NCBI GenBank assembly: GCA_014871385.1
Contig: CM026423.1
Coordinates: forward strand, 20,282,628-20,346,627
DNA from: Ceratodon purpureus
Taxonomy: Eukaryota > Streptophyta > Bryopsida > Pseudoditrichales > Ditrichaceae
Length of the DNA: 64,000 bases
Direction: 5' to 3'
The translations under genes and the position numbers were made by a program. Of the stretch, positions 36,399-48,810 are shown piece after piece. Position 1 is the first letter of the stretch. The number at the start of each line of letters is the position of its first letter. The notes under the pieces are model-generated. The model was not told the DNA's origin, did not search any database, and saw only the letters and a list, made by a program, of their open reading frames with translations.

Positions 36399-39300
36399 CT
36401 ATTTAGAAAGCATCCCGTTCGTGGAATCCAAATCAGAATCTTCAGAAGGAAGGGCAATCACTGGAGTAAGCATGTTGGGGTCTGAAGACACGGGCCTAAT
36501 GCAGGTGAACAGCCGAAACGATCCATCTCCTTTTTTGTGCTGGAGACGCTGCAGAATTTCCTCCAGTTTCACTATAATTGCTGCGAAGCTTGGTCGCTTC
36601 GGAGGCTCTTGATGCCAACACTGCTTCAGTAAACTGTATCAAGCCATTCTGATGTTAGCAAGCCTTCATGTACTAAGCGATTCTGACTTAACGAGGATAA
36701 AACCAATGTCACGATTTATTCCAAATTTGTTCACAAGAAGACTTACTCTTTCATGTGAGAAGGATAGTTCACAGAGAAAGCTGGCCTCTTCCCTTCCTTC
36801 GCTCTGAAGTGGGCAATGTCCTTGGCCCCTTGGAACTTCGAATGCGGCCCTCCCTCGAATAACTGCACACTTACTGCTGTGAGAAAACTGATAAACAGAA
36901 GCCTTCACTATCGATCACCGAAGCCATAACCCTTCATAAACAGAAAACTGCCAGACTAAAGTTCTTATTTTGACCTTAAACCAGGGGTCATGGAGCCCAT
37001 CCCCATGCTAACAGGAAAGTTACTCCATGTAGGAGGTCAGTACTGCTTGAGTGCAGATAAAGGCGGAGAGGGGTCACAGGATTAGGGATTGGAATAGAAA
37101 CGGGCTATCTCCGCTTTACATAGTGACACTCCCGGTTCAAAATAAACTGGCAACCACTTTGTGCTGTACTTACCTCGTGGACAATGATAGCAAAGGAGAA
37201 CACGTCGACACTCTTATCATAAGTCTTGTGTAGGAACACCTCTGGGGCCATGTAACGATCTGCCCAAGAAACAGAATGATGTATTCCCTCAGTATCATAA
37301 TTAAATATTAAAGATTAACTGATGGAAGTTAAGTACAATGAACTATGAAAAGTATTTATCACAACACAACCACGACTTGCATCCTTGAAAATCAACCACA
37401 AAGGATCCCTTCAAATCCAGCACCAAAAAATATAAGAAAAACGAGCAATCTAACAAGGCACAACAAGTCTACTTATTGACTAATGCGGCTACAACATGCA
37501 TAGCACAGCAGATATAAAGGGGAGCGACGACTTACAGGATCCGGTCTCTCCAGTCATCGCATATTGCTTTTGTGCCTCAGAAGCATCCAGAAGCTTACCA
37601 AGTCCAAAATCGGCTACCTTGAGATACCCAGCTTCGTGGAGCAACAAATTTCTGTAAAACAGAACACTCTCAACTTATCAAAAATCTATCAACCAAAGAT
37701 AACATTGCTCCTAAAACTCAACAATGCGCAAATCCAAAATTTAACAGTACAAAACTCAGTATGAATGCATGTCAAAGAGATAATTGTACTAGAATCATGA
37801 TTACCCTTACTCTGGCACGGTTGTGATTCTAAAACATAACATGCTTCTACGAGCCCGACCTGCACCATCCATGCATTTCTAATGCAACTTCAAATTTAAA
37901 ACTTCTAATTGCTGTACCTTGCCATGACAGTAATCTCACGGCGTTGTGAAGACAAGTGAATGCCCGCCAACATTTACACAAAGTCACTTGCTTCTGCTTT
38001 GATACACATTATTTAAGGTAATAATTTCTATAAGAAGTAAGTGTCACCGGCATTATGGAAGACACTGATTCTCTCTCTCTTCAAAACATAGTTCGCAAAT
38101 GACAATGCATAATACTAACCTTGGTTTCAGGTCACGATGCACTATAGGGTCCGGTTTATGCTGGTGGAGATAATTCATTCCCCTGCAAACAACAGGACGT
38201 TTATAATGAAAAAAAGTTCAAAGACAAATTCTCTCTGGTTAAAAACTCCATATCAGATAAAAAATTAAAAAAATAAGGGGGGAACAAGTTCAAGTTGCCC
38301 GGACAAAATTGGCCTCAGGTCTTTACAATAAATGCAATCGAGACTAATTATTTCGCTGTCATGAAGGCGTACTGGACAGCTCCATCATGCACAATAACAT
38401 TTGACTCAACATGTGCAAGATATATCTACTACACAAGTCTTCACTATAGTAAGTATAACGATAAATATCGGCCTCGTTACTGAACAATTCGACAACAGTC
38501 AGCAGAAAACATGACCTTAAAATATCGATAAGGCATTTTAAAACTGACGAAAATTGAAAACATCATAATACATACTTGGCAATGTCGAGGGCAAACTTTA
38601 CAGCAGTAATGGCATCAAGTTTTCCTTTCCGGTCTATGTAATCATGTAAGTCTCCCTGATATAACATTGAGACAAGGACATTAGAAGTGCATGTAAATAA
38701 TGTGATGTTTTGCCACGAAAAATGTGCACAATGCAAGCATGAAAACCAAAATATACAAAACCTTTCTATCCTAAATACAATGATCCGCAGTCTTTCATAA
38801 TTGCAGGTGATACATGGAACATAACCAGGGACGAAAAACATATCCTGTGATCAGCGAAGCCATAGGGGATAGTATGAGCACCTTCGGTAGATACTCGGTT
38901 ACTATGACGAAAGGTTGGGTTTTAGTCACAGCTCCAAGAAACTGCATTATATTTGGATGTCGTAGTCTTGCAAGGAGAGCCAGCTCATCGATAAACTCTT
39001 TCCTGTTCAATGCCAAATATCAGAACGAGACCAATATGATTCTCCGAAGACAACTATTAAAAATTAACATGGATCTTGTGCAATGAAATAAACGAGACAT
39101 TCCTAGAGAATAACAACATGAAACCAGATACTCACACAATTTTCTGATCTGATGTTAAATGACTCAATATGGTCTTTGCAGCCACGGTGGTCCCACGCCA
39201 TTTCACTATTTTAATCTCCCCAAATGCACCCTGCAAAGAAATCTCAAGACAGTGAAAAAACCTGCCCTTCGCAAATCTCACAGATCACGTGCATGACATG

Positions 39301-40202
39301 GTAGGTTCGTTTTTTATGCAGATTGACCAATATCATGCACTAAGTAGTAGACACATCAGAGAGGGTAACATACAATTGAAGGTTCCTTGTACAAATACAA
39401 TAGCAAGTTGTGCAACAATTGCAAGATAACTAATATGGCACTGAGTATGTACCTTGCCAACAGGTCGAGCTTTCTCTAAACCCAATTCAGCAGGATCTAT
39501 TTCATACTCCAAAATCGAAGTTGATGGCTGAGTATGCAAGCAACGATGTCATTAGAAATGCCATTAATACACCACATATACCGAGTCCCTAGACAAATAG
39601 ACCTGCAACATTCTATGGCAGTGATGAAATTTTGTAAGAGCACAAGACACGACACGAAAATGCAACGTCGGGAAGATTCAGCACCTTAACAAAACCACCC
39701 TTGGCTTCTAGCAATGCGCAAATGTCTTTGTGCCCATATCTTCGCGCATTTGCTAACGGCTGTGCAAAATTATCAGAACAGAGATCCAAAAATTAGATGC
39801 GTAACAAGCTAGTACACGAAATTAAAAAGGAATCAATTCTGACCTAATTGAACATTGAACATGCAGGACTTCCTTTCACAAATAAAAAGTATCACTACAG
39901 AAAAAAGACATGCTCTGAAAATGACGACTCACGGTTTCATTGAAGCGGTCGCAAGGGTTCACACATGGACCATATTCCAACAACAGCTCCACAGCAGCAG
40001 AGTGGCCTTCGCTCGCAGCAAGATGAAGCGCAGTTCGCCCGTCATAATCCGCCACATCCACCGATGTCCCATTATCCAGCATATGCTTCAAAATCGGCAC
40101 ATTCCCTTTACTCGCATAATAAAGCAAAGTCCCTGTCTCCTCCTCCTCCTTAAACGACGCCATCCTCACATTGACCCCTCCTCCCTCCCCCTCAACGCCC
40201 AA
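36399..40202 (-). CDS. ILK: Ankyrin-repeat, integrin-linked-kinase-type (Raf-like) protein kinase
   Basis: Eleven exons join in phase to 443 residues (minus order: 40202-39933, 39759-39685, 39527-39453, 39230-39136, 39002-38882, 38655-38576, 38182-38120, 37651-37536, 37259-37174, 36862-36747, 36633-36399). The N-terminal ankyrin repeats include GTLLYYASKGN and GRTALHLAASEGHSAAVELL. The linker EYEIDPAELGLEKA is diagnostic of plant ILKs. The kinase domain has the Gly loop GKGAFGEI, the lysine in TTVAAKT, a HRDLKPRNLLL catalytic loop, DFG, and TGETGSYRYMAPEV. All catalytic residues are present, so it should be an active Ser/Thr or dual-specificity kinase, in contrast to several flowering-plant ILKs with altered HRD/DFG motifs. 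Plant ILKs act in osmotic, nutrient and immune signalling. The next in-frame ATG (40163, MASFKEEE) is an alternative start. The tail past LEEILQRLQ is Ser/Asp-rich and unassigned. Confidence 0.95.
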
Positions 40203-41260
40203 TCACTTCAAACGCAAACCAATACGCCAAACCATCAACCCCCGCCCCAACGCCTGCGTAATTCTCAGAAAAACCTACAATCTGATCATCATCATCCCAC
40301 CACCTACTCGCCTCCAACCTCCAAATCGCGCCATCCCAATCCCCATCCCTACACCCAAATCCCGATCCTAATCTCCCCACCTCTAAAACCTTAAATTCCT
40401 CCCCCCACAACACAAATCTCCAAACCCCCTCCAAAACCCTAAAACCCTAACACCCCAAAAAACACAATTATCATCAAAATTATTTAAAACCCATCTCCAA
40501 TCTAATCCCAAACAGCCGAATCCCGAATTAAACCACCACGTACTACAGTAACCCACCGGATTAAATTAACCCCCATATCCTCAAAACCACCAAACCCCAA
40601 ATCCAGCTACAACAATCCCCTCCCATCCAAACGATACCATCCCATCCCGGAACCTCAGAAGAAGCTCACGAAGAACAACTTCCCCATACTCCCTAGCCCC
40701 TAAGGCAACAGAAATCCGGAACCCATTCCGTTCCACCGTCGTGTCGGCGAAGCGAGAGACGAGCCCGAGCGGAGCCCGCAAGTGTGGATGATGACGATGA
40801 TCGATGAAGCATGGCTTGCCATGATCCCCATGCCCGTGGGGCCCACCCCCATGTGAGTGCCCTCCCCCAGGGGGCCCGACGGGTGGTGGGACCCAGGGGA
40901 TTAGTGGGGCCCTTCAGAGGGGTGGGCCTCTTTGGCATTTAGTGATGGGCACGAATATAGGGGGGTGGGGGGGAAGGAGGGGGGAAGGGCCCGAGGGTTT
41001 ATGGGGGGGTCTAATGGGACTGGGCTCTAGGCTTCTAGGGGTGGCTTGAGGGGGGTGAGGAGGCGGGGTGGTGGGGCCCAGGGGTTCACGGGGATGGTGA
41101 GGGAAGATTCCGGGGGTGGGATTGGAGGAGGGGGCAATCATGGGGGGGGGGTTTGCTTTTACTTTTTGTTGTTGTTTGGGTTTTCTTTTGGGGGTTTGGA
41201 CAGGGTCGCTACTGGGATATGCAAATGGGGAAAAGCAAGATCTTCGGTGACGCACTCACG
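40203..41260 (-). promoter_or_regulatory. ILK upstream region: telo-box pair and GC-rich, strand-asymmetric block
   Basis: Directly upstream of the ILK start, the plus strand is C/A-rich (40150-40700), with two abutting telomere-like units AAAACCCTAAAACCCTAA-type at 40433-40450. From 40930 to 41160 the plus strand switches to very G-rich (runs of 7-10 G), with potential G-quadruplexes. Likely 5' UTR and promoter. No TATA box identified. Confidence 0.45.
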
Positions 41261-44200
41261 CTGTGACGCACCCTCTGCAGTATGCTCCTGGGCTGTGGGG
41301 CCCACCACGTATCATGTGCGTTTTGTGAGTCACGGATTCTGCCGAGTATTTTTGGGTTGCTTTGGGGGCTTTTCATGGGGGGTTGACGGGTGGGGGGGAT
41401 GGGGATGGGAGGAGTGAGAGTTTATTTTTCACCTCTTGGGGTGTGTTTGGAGTTCTTTTTTCTATGGTAGGTTTGGGTGATGTTGAGGGTTTTGAATGTT
41501 TGGTGTGTTGTTGGTTTCGTGTGTTGGCTCTTGCAATCAAATAATGGGCTCTTGTTATGAAAAGGTTTTCTTTTGGGCGGAGATAGCAGGGGTTATTTTG
41601 TATATTGATTTTTAGAAATGGAAAATAAATGTTGGTGTGGAAAGAAAAAAATCTCAAGGTTTTAGAGAATGAAAGAATTCTTTTTCGAAATAGATTTGTC
41701 CAACATTAAAAATATGGAAGTCAACCATTATTTGCTTCCTAAAACTGAATCTTAAAATTTGAATTATTTTTAAACAAAAACTAAATTAAATATTTTGCCT
41801 TACAGTTGAATTGGATTTTTTGAAAATTTGATGGTTAATTTAATTAATCTAGATATTAATACATTCAATTTAATGAAAGAAGTATGTTATACAATAGAAA
41901 ATAAACTAAGTGATAAGTTAAGAAAATAATGTAATCATGTTTTATAACTCATTTTCTATTTCAACCAAAAAACCTAAAGAAAAACTTAGATTGTAGCATT
42001 TTTTGAGTTCCAATTTTCAAAACAAATATTGTAAATATGTTTTGAAAATATAAACTATAAAACTTTTAGTTTGTTTTATTACATCTGTAATTTTGAAATA
42101 GTCTATTATTCAATGTTGAGATATAGGGTGGATCAATCAATCAATGATCTTTTGACAATAACTTGATGCATAGTGGTTTGATGCAATTAGCAAACCAATT
42201 AAATGCAAAGTAACATGATGAAATTTAGCCAAATGTTGAGTACAAAGAAATTCCAAATTTCCAAGCAAAGAAGGATAGCGGACTTTAACAAAAAGTTTAA
42301 ATGGTTTTATGAAAACTAGTTAAATGGTTCAATGAAAAGAAATTTGAAGTGCTCTCATCGATCAAATATATTCGCGCCAATGGAATATTAAAAGTAAAAA
42401 ATAAATAAATAAAATTAAATTAAATTAAATAAATCCGTCATTTAAAAAACGACAATCCTAAATACTATTTAAGTCTATCTTTATGGTTAATTTAATCATA
42501 CAGTTTAATATCACATGCCAATTTTGTTGGATAGCTTCAATTAATTTTTTGAATCTTTGATTGTCTTATTTGTTCTTTTAAATATTTTAAAATGGAATCT
42601 ATTATAATTATTAATAGCACAATAATCAATTTTACCATGTCCAAGATTATAAAGGGGCGAGTAGTATCATAGTTAGCCACCAAAAAAAATTAAGTGTTCA
42701 ACGATAAATTGTTAAAAAAATTACATTTTAAATTAAAAAAATATAACACATTGGTTCAATGATAAGATCAAGAGCAGTTCAATGGTTTCATAAGGAACAA
42801 TTCAATGATTAAATTCAAAAGTTGAATAGTCCAATTCAAAATAGTTAATGAAGGCCCTTGGTGTTTTTGGAGTCAGAACTGCCAAAAATATATCCCTAAT
42901 GATATAAAATATGTAAATTTAGAAGTGAGATTGAATATGTAACCATAGAATCATGTACTTACCTTATCCAAAAAGGTGTATAAAATGTTTTAAGGACAAC
43001 CCGCCGTACGGGTTGTGAGATTATAACATTCGAAGTCATTGTAAAAGTTTTTTTTAACACTGCCCTAAGAGTATACCTAAGTTCTGGTGCACAAAAACTA
43101 TACTTTGTAAACACATTTTATCTATTGAGGATCATCAATTCCTTTAGATATGGAAGTTGGGTATTAGCTCACAAAGTTTGAGTCTCATACGGGCTTGAAA
43201 AGAAAAAAACATCCTTAATTATGTGAAAGGAGGTGCGTTGAAATTGCCTTACATTCTCCAAAATTATCATGTCTTAAAGGAAGTCTAAAAATGTCCAATT
43301 GAGAATTAACAGATTAGGTATGTTGAGGGCAACGACGAAAAGAACTAAAAAAAATTCAATGCAATTGGAGTAGATCTCAAATTTCTAGGATTTTTTGAAG
43401 TGTATATTGTATATTTCCTTTTTATTTCAAAGGGCAGTTTTGGGAAAATGAGGTTATGTGGATGGACCCTTGCCACATCATACAAATTGGATGAAGTTTA
43501 CTAAGTTTAGATGACAAATGTGATTGGATGAAAAAAGGATTTTGGATGAAAACTAAATCATGATGATAATTTGTAATTTTGATGAAAAAAATCAACAACC
43601 TCTTTAGATGGAAATGGTTAGTTAGATGAGAACGGTCATAAATATGCATGGATGAAAAAATATTGAACCCATTATTTTGCAAGTTCCCACCGTTTGAAAT
43701 TTTGTCTTGTCACTTTTTGCCCTTGTGAATGACAAGCAACTTGGGCAGAAAATGGTAGATTTTGATTGATTATTGGCTGCCAAGATTTAGAGGAGATTCT
43801 TCAAAATTCATAACTTTTGCACTCTAACTCCAAATGCTTTGAAATTTGTGCCATTTGAAAGTTATCGTTGAAAGCTACATGGAGTAAAAATTTCAGAAAA
43901 TAATAAAATTCAAAAACCTTAGAATAGTCTGCCCAAAAGTGCTGCGACCTGAATTCGGTCTCAAAGGCCTTTAGGGGTTAAATGAATACAAAGTGGTCCA
44001 ATGTTCTTAAGAAAGTGCTCTAAATGGTTCAATGCAAAGTGGTCCAATGGTTCAATGCAAAGTAGCCCAATGATTCAGAACAAATTAGTCAACACACACA
44101 TACAAGACTTTATAAATAATGACGTGATTTGATTAAAAAATATTTCGGTCATTAATTAAAAATATAAGTAGATTAGCATTAAATAAAGTATAAAATATTA

Positions 44201-45060
44201 TTTTCATCATCATTTTGAATAATTGAAAGATGTCAAATTTGTTGAAACTATTGTAGCTTATTGATTAGGAATGAAGATGTAAGAAGTTACATTGAATCAA
44301 ATTTATTTGGTGGCATTCCATTATAAGTCCACTCAATTTTTATTGATATAGATGTATTCCATCCCACATGCCTTGGAGTGGCCATTTATTTTCCATAATG
44401 GTGACAATAATGTATATATCAAGGCACATTTTTTCAATGATAATTTATATCAAATTATAACATTAAAATTTGCATCCTTTCAAGTTTTAAACTAAAGACA
44501 TAACCGTCAATCGTCCACATTTTACATGTTTGGTCTTCAATTTTTATTTATTTTTCTTTCTAGTCAAAAAATTTCTTAAAATATATAATCCAATTTATCA
44601 TGATAATGAATCACAATTTTTCTTTTGAGGAGGAATAAGATGCTGCAAAAAATAACAAAAAATAACACAAAAGGACTACACAACGGTTAATAAAATGATT
44701 TAATCATGGTTGCTTGTGATTTTATTTATTTTTATAAGACATGCCAAAGGCTTTAATTCTTGTATTTTTAAGTTTTATTTTCTAGCCCAAAATTTTGCAT
44801 TTATCTCCTTTTTTCAACAATTTTTTTTATAGTTGGCATTTTAATTAAGCCATAGTGTGTACTGGCCATATATTCTCCAACCATAAACATAGGAAAATAC
44901 TAGAAGGAATCGAAATGATTAACAAACCATTTTTAAAAAATAAAAAATAAAAAATGGATTAATTATTTTAAGTTCTTATTATTTGTTCTTCTATGGATCC
45001 ACTGGAGCGTATCTCAAACTTGGAAGTAGATAGAAATTTTTATTTTTCTGTTTACAACCA

Positions 45061-45063
<3 letters not shown>
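41261..45063. other. AT-rich gene-free spacer
   Basis: About 3.8 kb without a recognisable gene. It includes simple AAAT/AATTAAAT repeats (42404-42433), several direct repeats of GGTTCAATG/TGGTCCAATG type (~42750-42840 and ~43985-44065) and a short perfect hairpin (separate entry). Confidence 0.5.
42996..43016. other. Perfect 8-bp hairpin with 5-nt loop
   Basis: ACAACCCG, loop CCGTA, CGGGTTGT. A GC-rich stem within otherwise AT-rich DNA; no poly-T follows. Function unknown; it may be the edge of an old insertion. Confidence 0.5.
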
Positions 45064-45110
<47 letters not shown>

Positions 45111-45113
45111 AAA
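45064..45113. repeat. (C)37 followed by (A)13 homopolymer tract
   Basis: Thirty-seven uninterrupted C from 45064 to 45100, then thirteen A to 45113. Long poly(C)/poly(G) is rare in plant genomes. The exact length is prone to sequencing and assembly error. Confidence 0.95.
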
Positions 45114-47279
45114 CACTAAAATTATGAAAATAACTGTATGAATTACAAATTAAAAAATCTGTCTGCTTGATAAACCCTGCAATGCCTCTTCCAACAAAAC
45201 ATGTGTAGAAAATGTTCCACCACACATTCAAAATGCAATGATCATATCCTTTCAACTCCCATTTTCATGTGGAAACAACAACAACAACCCTTGTATCAAT
45301 GTATTCCGCATAAAAAGGCAACTAACTATTCAATTGTATCAAGTCTGAGACGTGGTATGGGCTCACAAATAACTCCAAAGTCGCTAGAGATTGATCACAG
45401 TGGCTTATTATATTCTGTGAAATGAAACAGAATGTTCAGTCGTCAAAGAGTGACGTATCTGAATTTGCTGGTACCAATTGCGGGCTATTCTACTCTCCAC
45501 CAAGGAATGACAACCGTTTTTCCTCTTGTTAAATATTATTTTCATTCCCACCGGTACTTTGTGACTGCCACAGAAACACATATTTTTAGAAAAAAACACA
45601 CAACTTTCATCTGCAAGTTGGCATTTAATTCCGATCACGTCCTTTGCAAGCTTCAACCAGAAGTAACATGAAACCAGCTCCAACGGGACTGTGGCATGGC
45701 TCTGTGGCGGGGTGATTCGAATGCAAAGGCGTAGATCATAGATGCCAGAGCAACACCTAAATGCCTAAAGAGTGCCTGCCAGAGAGGACGAGTACTCCCT
45801 AATGATTGTGGGTGCGATACCGGCCAAAGCACGCAATCCGGCGATGACACAGAGGGGAGTCATCACTCGCAGCTGGACCAGAATAGCAGGCTCGCTCGCA
45901 CGGAAACTTCGACACTTGCTTTGCCACCGTCCAGAGAATCCCACACAGAAGTCATCGAGGAACAGAGATGGGAGAGTTAAGTAAGAGGATGGAGTCATGA
46001 GAAAGCTGAAGGGGAGGAAGGGCAAGGGAGTGTGCACATGCAAACAGAATGGGACGACAAATAAAGGAGAGAACCCACACGATGCACAATGTGCTAAATC
46101 ACGCAAGGCAGGGATGTGCGTGGAGGAAGAATCATATTGAAGAGTTATATAAAAATAGCATTCACTGAGACATCAGAGCCAGACTTAGAGGAGACTTATA
46201 GCTCTCAGGAATAGACAGATCAACAGGCCGGAAAAGAGGGATTCTCTGTACACTTTCATTTACAAGCCTATGAAGTTAAAACATAAACAGATTTGTGTCA
46301 AGAGAACGACACAAGAGACTAGTACCCCTAGGAGAACCCGCAGCAGAAGTAGTAGAGGGGGGCAAGAACGGAAACTGGACCAGCTAACCTACTGTGCGTC
46401 TTTGGGACAATTCACAACGTAGCTTACAGCAGAAATGGGAACAAGAAGAAAGGATTTTTTGTCCCCACTCCGCAGCAACAACGTAAAGAGCCAGTGTGAA
46501 GGTAATACCCAGTACTATAGACAAGCACTGCCGGTGTCAGTGATAACTGCCATTGCAATACAAGAATCTACAGGGAAAAATCTAAACCTAATCCTCTCCT
46601 TCTCAGAGAACGTCAAGAATGGAAGAGAAGCCCGTGCATACTTACCCAGTTAAACAGATCTGAACACAGAGATAGTAACTCTGCGTTCTGACTGGGGGGA
46701 TTTGAACTCAACAAATAGTTTCTCTGCGGCCCAGAAAACCAAAGGCAGAGCCTGGTAAGCGGAGTTTTCTTTGGTTCGCATTACAAAATCCTGGAAAGAA
46801 TAGCAATTCTGCTCTCCTCTATACAAATTGAATTCCGGAGGCCAGTGTTTGCATCTCCAGCAAACCTACTAACAATTCAACAATCGTACAGAGCAGAGCT
46901 TATTCCATGTTGACCTCCGTAGATCCAGACCACGACCTCCACCGCAACATCGCTGCATCCTTTCTTGGCAGTCCCGATCTCGTTTTAAATTCAATCCACA
47001 TGTGGACACCACCATATGGCTGGGGAAGCATCCTCCCACAGCATCATTCCAGATTCCTACCCCACCAAGAAAACTCCATTGCACAGATTGAGTTCTCCAC
47101 CGAATCGCGCAAAATACAACCTTACCATCGACATTCATGGCCAATGCCTATTCCGAATGAATCGAACGCTCTGTCTGGAGCCGCGCTAAGCCACTTGAAT
47201 GTTACCTCCTTCCGGTATTTGTGCCACTAACACATAACCAGGTATGAGGAGATTGACCTAAGCCAAACACAAATGTCCT
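45114..47279. other. Spacer, probably including the 3' UTR of the F-box/kelch gene
   Basis: ORFs of 65-113 codons on both strands overlap and show no domain. GC content is higher from 45650 on than in the preceding spacer, as in transcribed but untranslated DNA. A 3' UTR or an unrecognised lineage-specific exon are both possible. Confidence 0.35.
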
Positions 47280-48785
47280 TCAAATTATCATGACTGCGCA
47301 ATTGTAGATAAAGCCACTTGTGTTAGGGAGTTGACCGACCTCACGCCAGCCACCCACATTTGGAGATGGAGGCCATGCGTGAATCTGGTCGCAGAAAGTC
47401 CCATTGCCCCTGTCGCTGGACCCACCAATAACGAAAATCTCATTTCTCACGGCCTTAAATCCCATACCCCATCCGCTCGAGTCCACACTACGAGAAGGAA
47501 CAGGCCCTAGAGGTCTCCAGGTATTCGTCCCCTTATGGTAAGAATTAAGTTCCATGGTGCTAGCATCTGCAGCATAAAGCTGATCCTTCACTACGGCAAC
47601 AAGCGGGGGTGCTGTCTGTCCAGGAGATTGCGTCCGAGCAGCCGGCCACATGTTTTCGACCGTAACCCATCTCTTTTCAGCCTCGTCGTAATATTCTCCA
47701 GATGTCAGTGATTGCCTCTCGCTGCCTTGACCACCTATCACGAAAAACTTGTTGTCCAGGATGCATCCCGAACACCATTTCCGATTCACATGGAGATCGG
47801 GAAGAGGCTCCCATTCCTCTGTATGGGAGTTATACCTCTCGGCCGACTTCAACACCGCGCCGTCAGCTGACCCTCCGGCAAAGTACGCATAATTACCATG
47901 ACTCGCAGATGCAAACAAACACCGATTCTTGATCATCTTGGCGGCCTTCCCCCATTCGTTAGTGTGCAGATCATACCTCCAGACCGTCGGGCCAGTTGCG
48001 CTGTGCCCAGTCACCAAGAGCTGAGTTCCTGCAACGGCAGACTCCTTGTCACAGCTGTCAAAAGTGTAATCGCAAGGACATTGTGGCAGACACCTCCATC
48101 TGTTGAACACCGGGTCAAAGGCTCGCCACTGCGGATGGCGCTGTTGTCCTCCGCTCGCGAGCAAGAACACCCAAGTCTCCTTCACTCCCAGCACTTTCCT
48201 CATCTCTAGAACCTCGTTCCCGGTCCCCGTTGAGCTCGACAGAAATCTTCTCCATTTCCGACAGACTCCCTTCAGAGGCTGATGGTAAGAAAGAGGCACC
48301 AGTGCTAGAATGTACAACGCAAGCGTATCCGACAGCCCAGGAATGAGCGGAGCATCAGCCTCCCTCGGCGACCCCGCCACCGTCGCCCCTTCATTCCCCG
48401 GAACAATGGCCCCATCAGGAACATCCGCGCGCGTCGAAGATTCGCTCGCATCCACCACCGGCGGATTCACCCCCCGATTAGCCTCCGGCGACGGCGATGG
48501 CTCCACCGCTGACGGCTCCGCTCCCTCACCCCCCGAAATACTCCGCTGCGCCGCTGCTGCGGCCGCAGCATCCTTCTTCACCCCCTTCTTCTTCTTGTGA
48601 TTACTCCGCCGCGGTGTCCTACTATACGATCTACTCGGCTCCTTCGGCACCGACAAGGTCGCTGTCGCCATCTCCACGTCCACGTTCGCGTTGCTGCTCG
48701 TCCCACTGCTACTACTACTACTACTCAACCTCCTCTTCCCTGTCCTGCTCCGCTTCTCTTCTCTCACCTCAGACTGCCTTTCCAT
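47280..48785 (-). CDS. F-box/kelch-repeat protein (SKIP11 / At1g26930-like)
   Basis: A single-exon ORF of 501 residues from the ATG at 48785 (MERQSEVREEKRSR). The frame stays open 43 codons further up to another ATG at 48914, but that stretch is only Gly/Arg-rich leader translation. The N-terminal ~145 residues are disordered (Ser runs, KKKKG basic patch, poly-Ala). The F-box lies at ~147-185 (LIPGLSDTLALYILALVPLS, then LKGVCRKWRRFL). Kelch units follow (YAYFAGGSADG, KFFVIGGQGSE, EIFVIGGSSDR), each pairing GG with a later Trp/Tyr. The end SGFIYNCAVMII matches the family's YNCAVM terminus. Such proteins bind SKP1 through the F-box and recruit substrates for SCF ubiquitination. The intronless structure is typical of this subfamily. 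The target is unknown. Confidence 0.93.
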   Translation of the reverse strand: MERQSEVREEKRSRTGKRRLSSSSSSSGTSSNANVDVEMATATLSVPKEPSRSYSRTPRRSNHKKKKGVKKDAAAAAAAQRSISGGEGAEPSAVEPSPSPEANRGVNPPVVDASESSTRADVPDGAIVPGNEGATVAGSPREADAPLIPGLSDTLALYILALVPLSYHQPLKGVCRKWRRFLSSSTGTGNEVLEMRKVLGVKETWVFLLASGGQQRHPQWRAFDPVFNRWRCLPQCPCDYTFDSCDKESAVAGTQLLVTGHSATGPTVWRYDLHTNEWGKAAKMIKNRCLFASASHGNYAYFAGGSADGAVLKSAERYNSHTEEWEPLPDLHVNRKWCSGCILDNKFFVIGGQGSERQSLTSGEYYDEAEKRWVTVENMWPAARTQSPGQTAPPLVAVVKDQLYAADASTMELNSYHKGTNTWRPLGPVPSRSVDSSGWGMGFKAVRNEIFVIGGSSDRGNGTFCDQIHAWPPSPNVGGWREVGQLPNTSGFIYNCAVMII

Positions 48786-48810
48786 AAGACAGAGGGCTCC
48801 CGCGGCCCGC

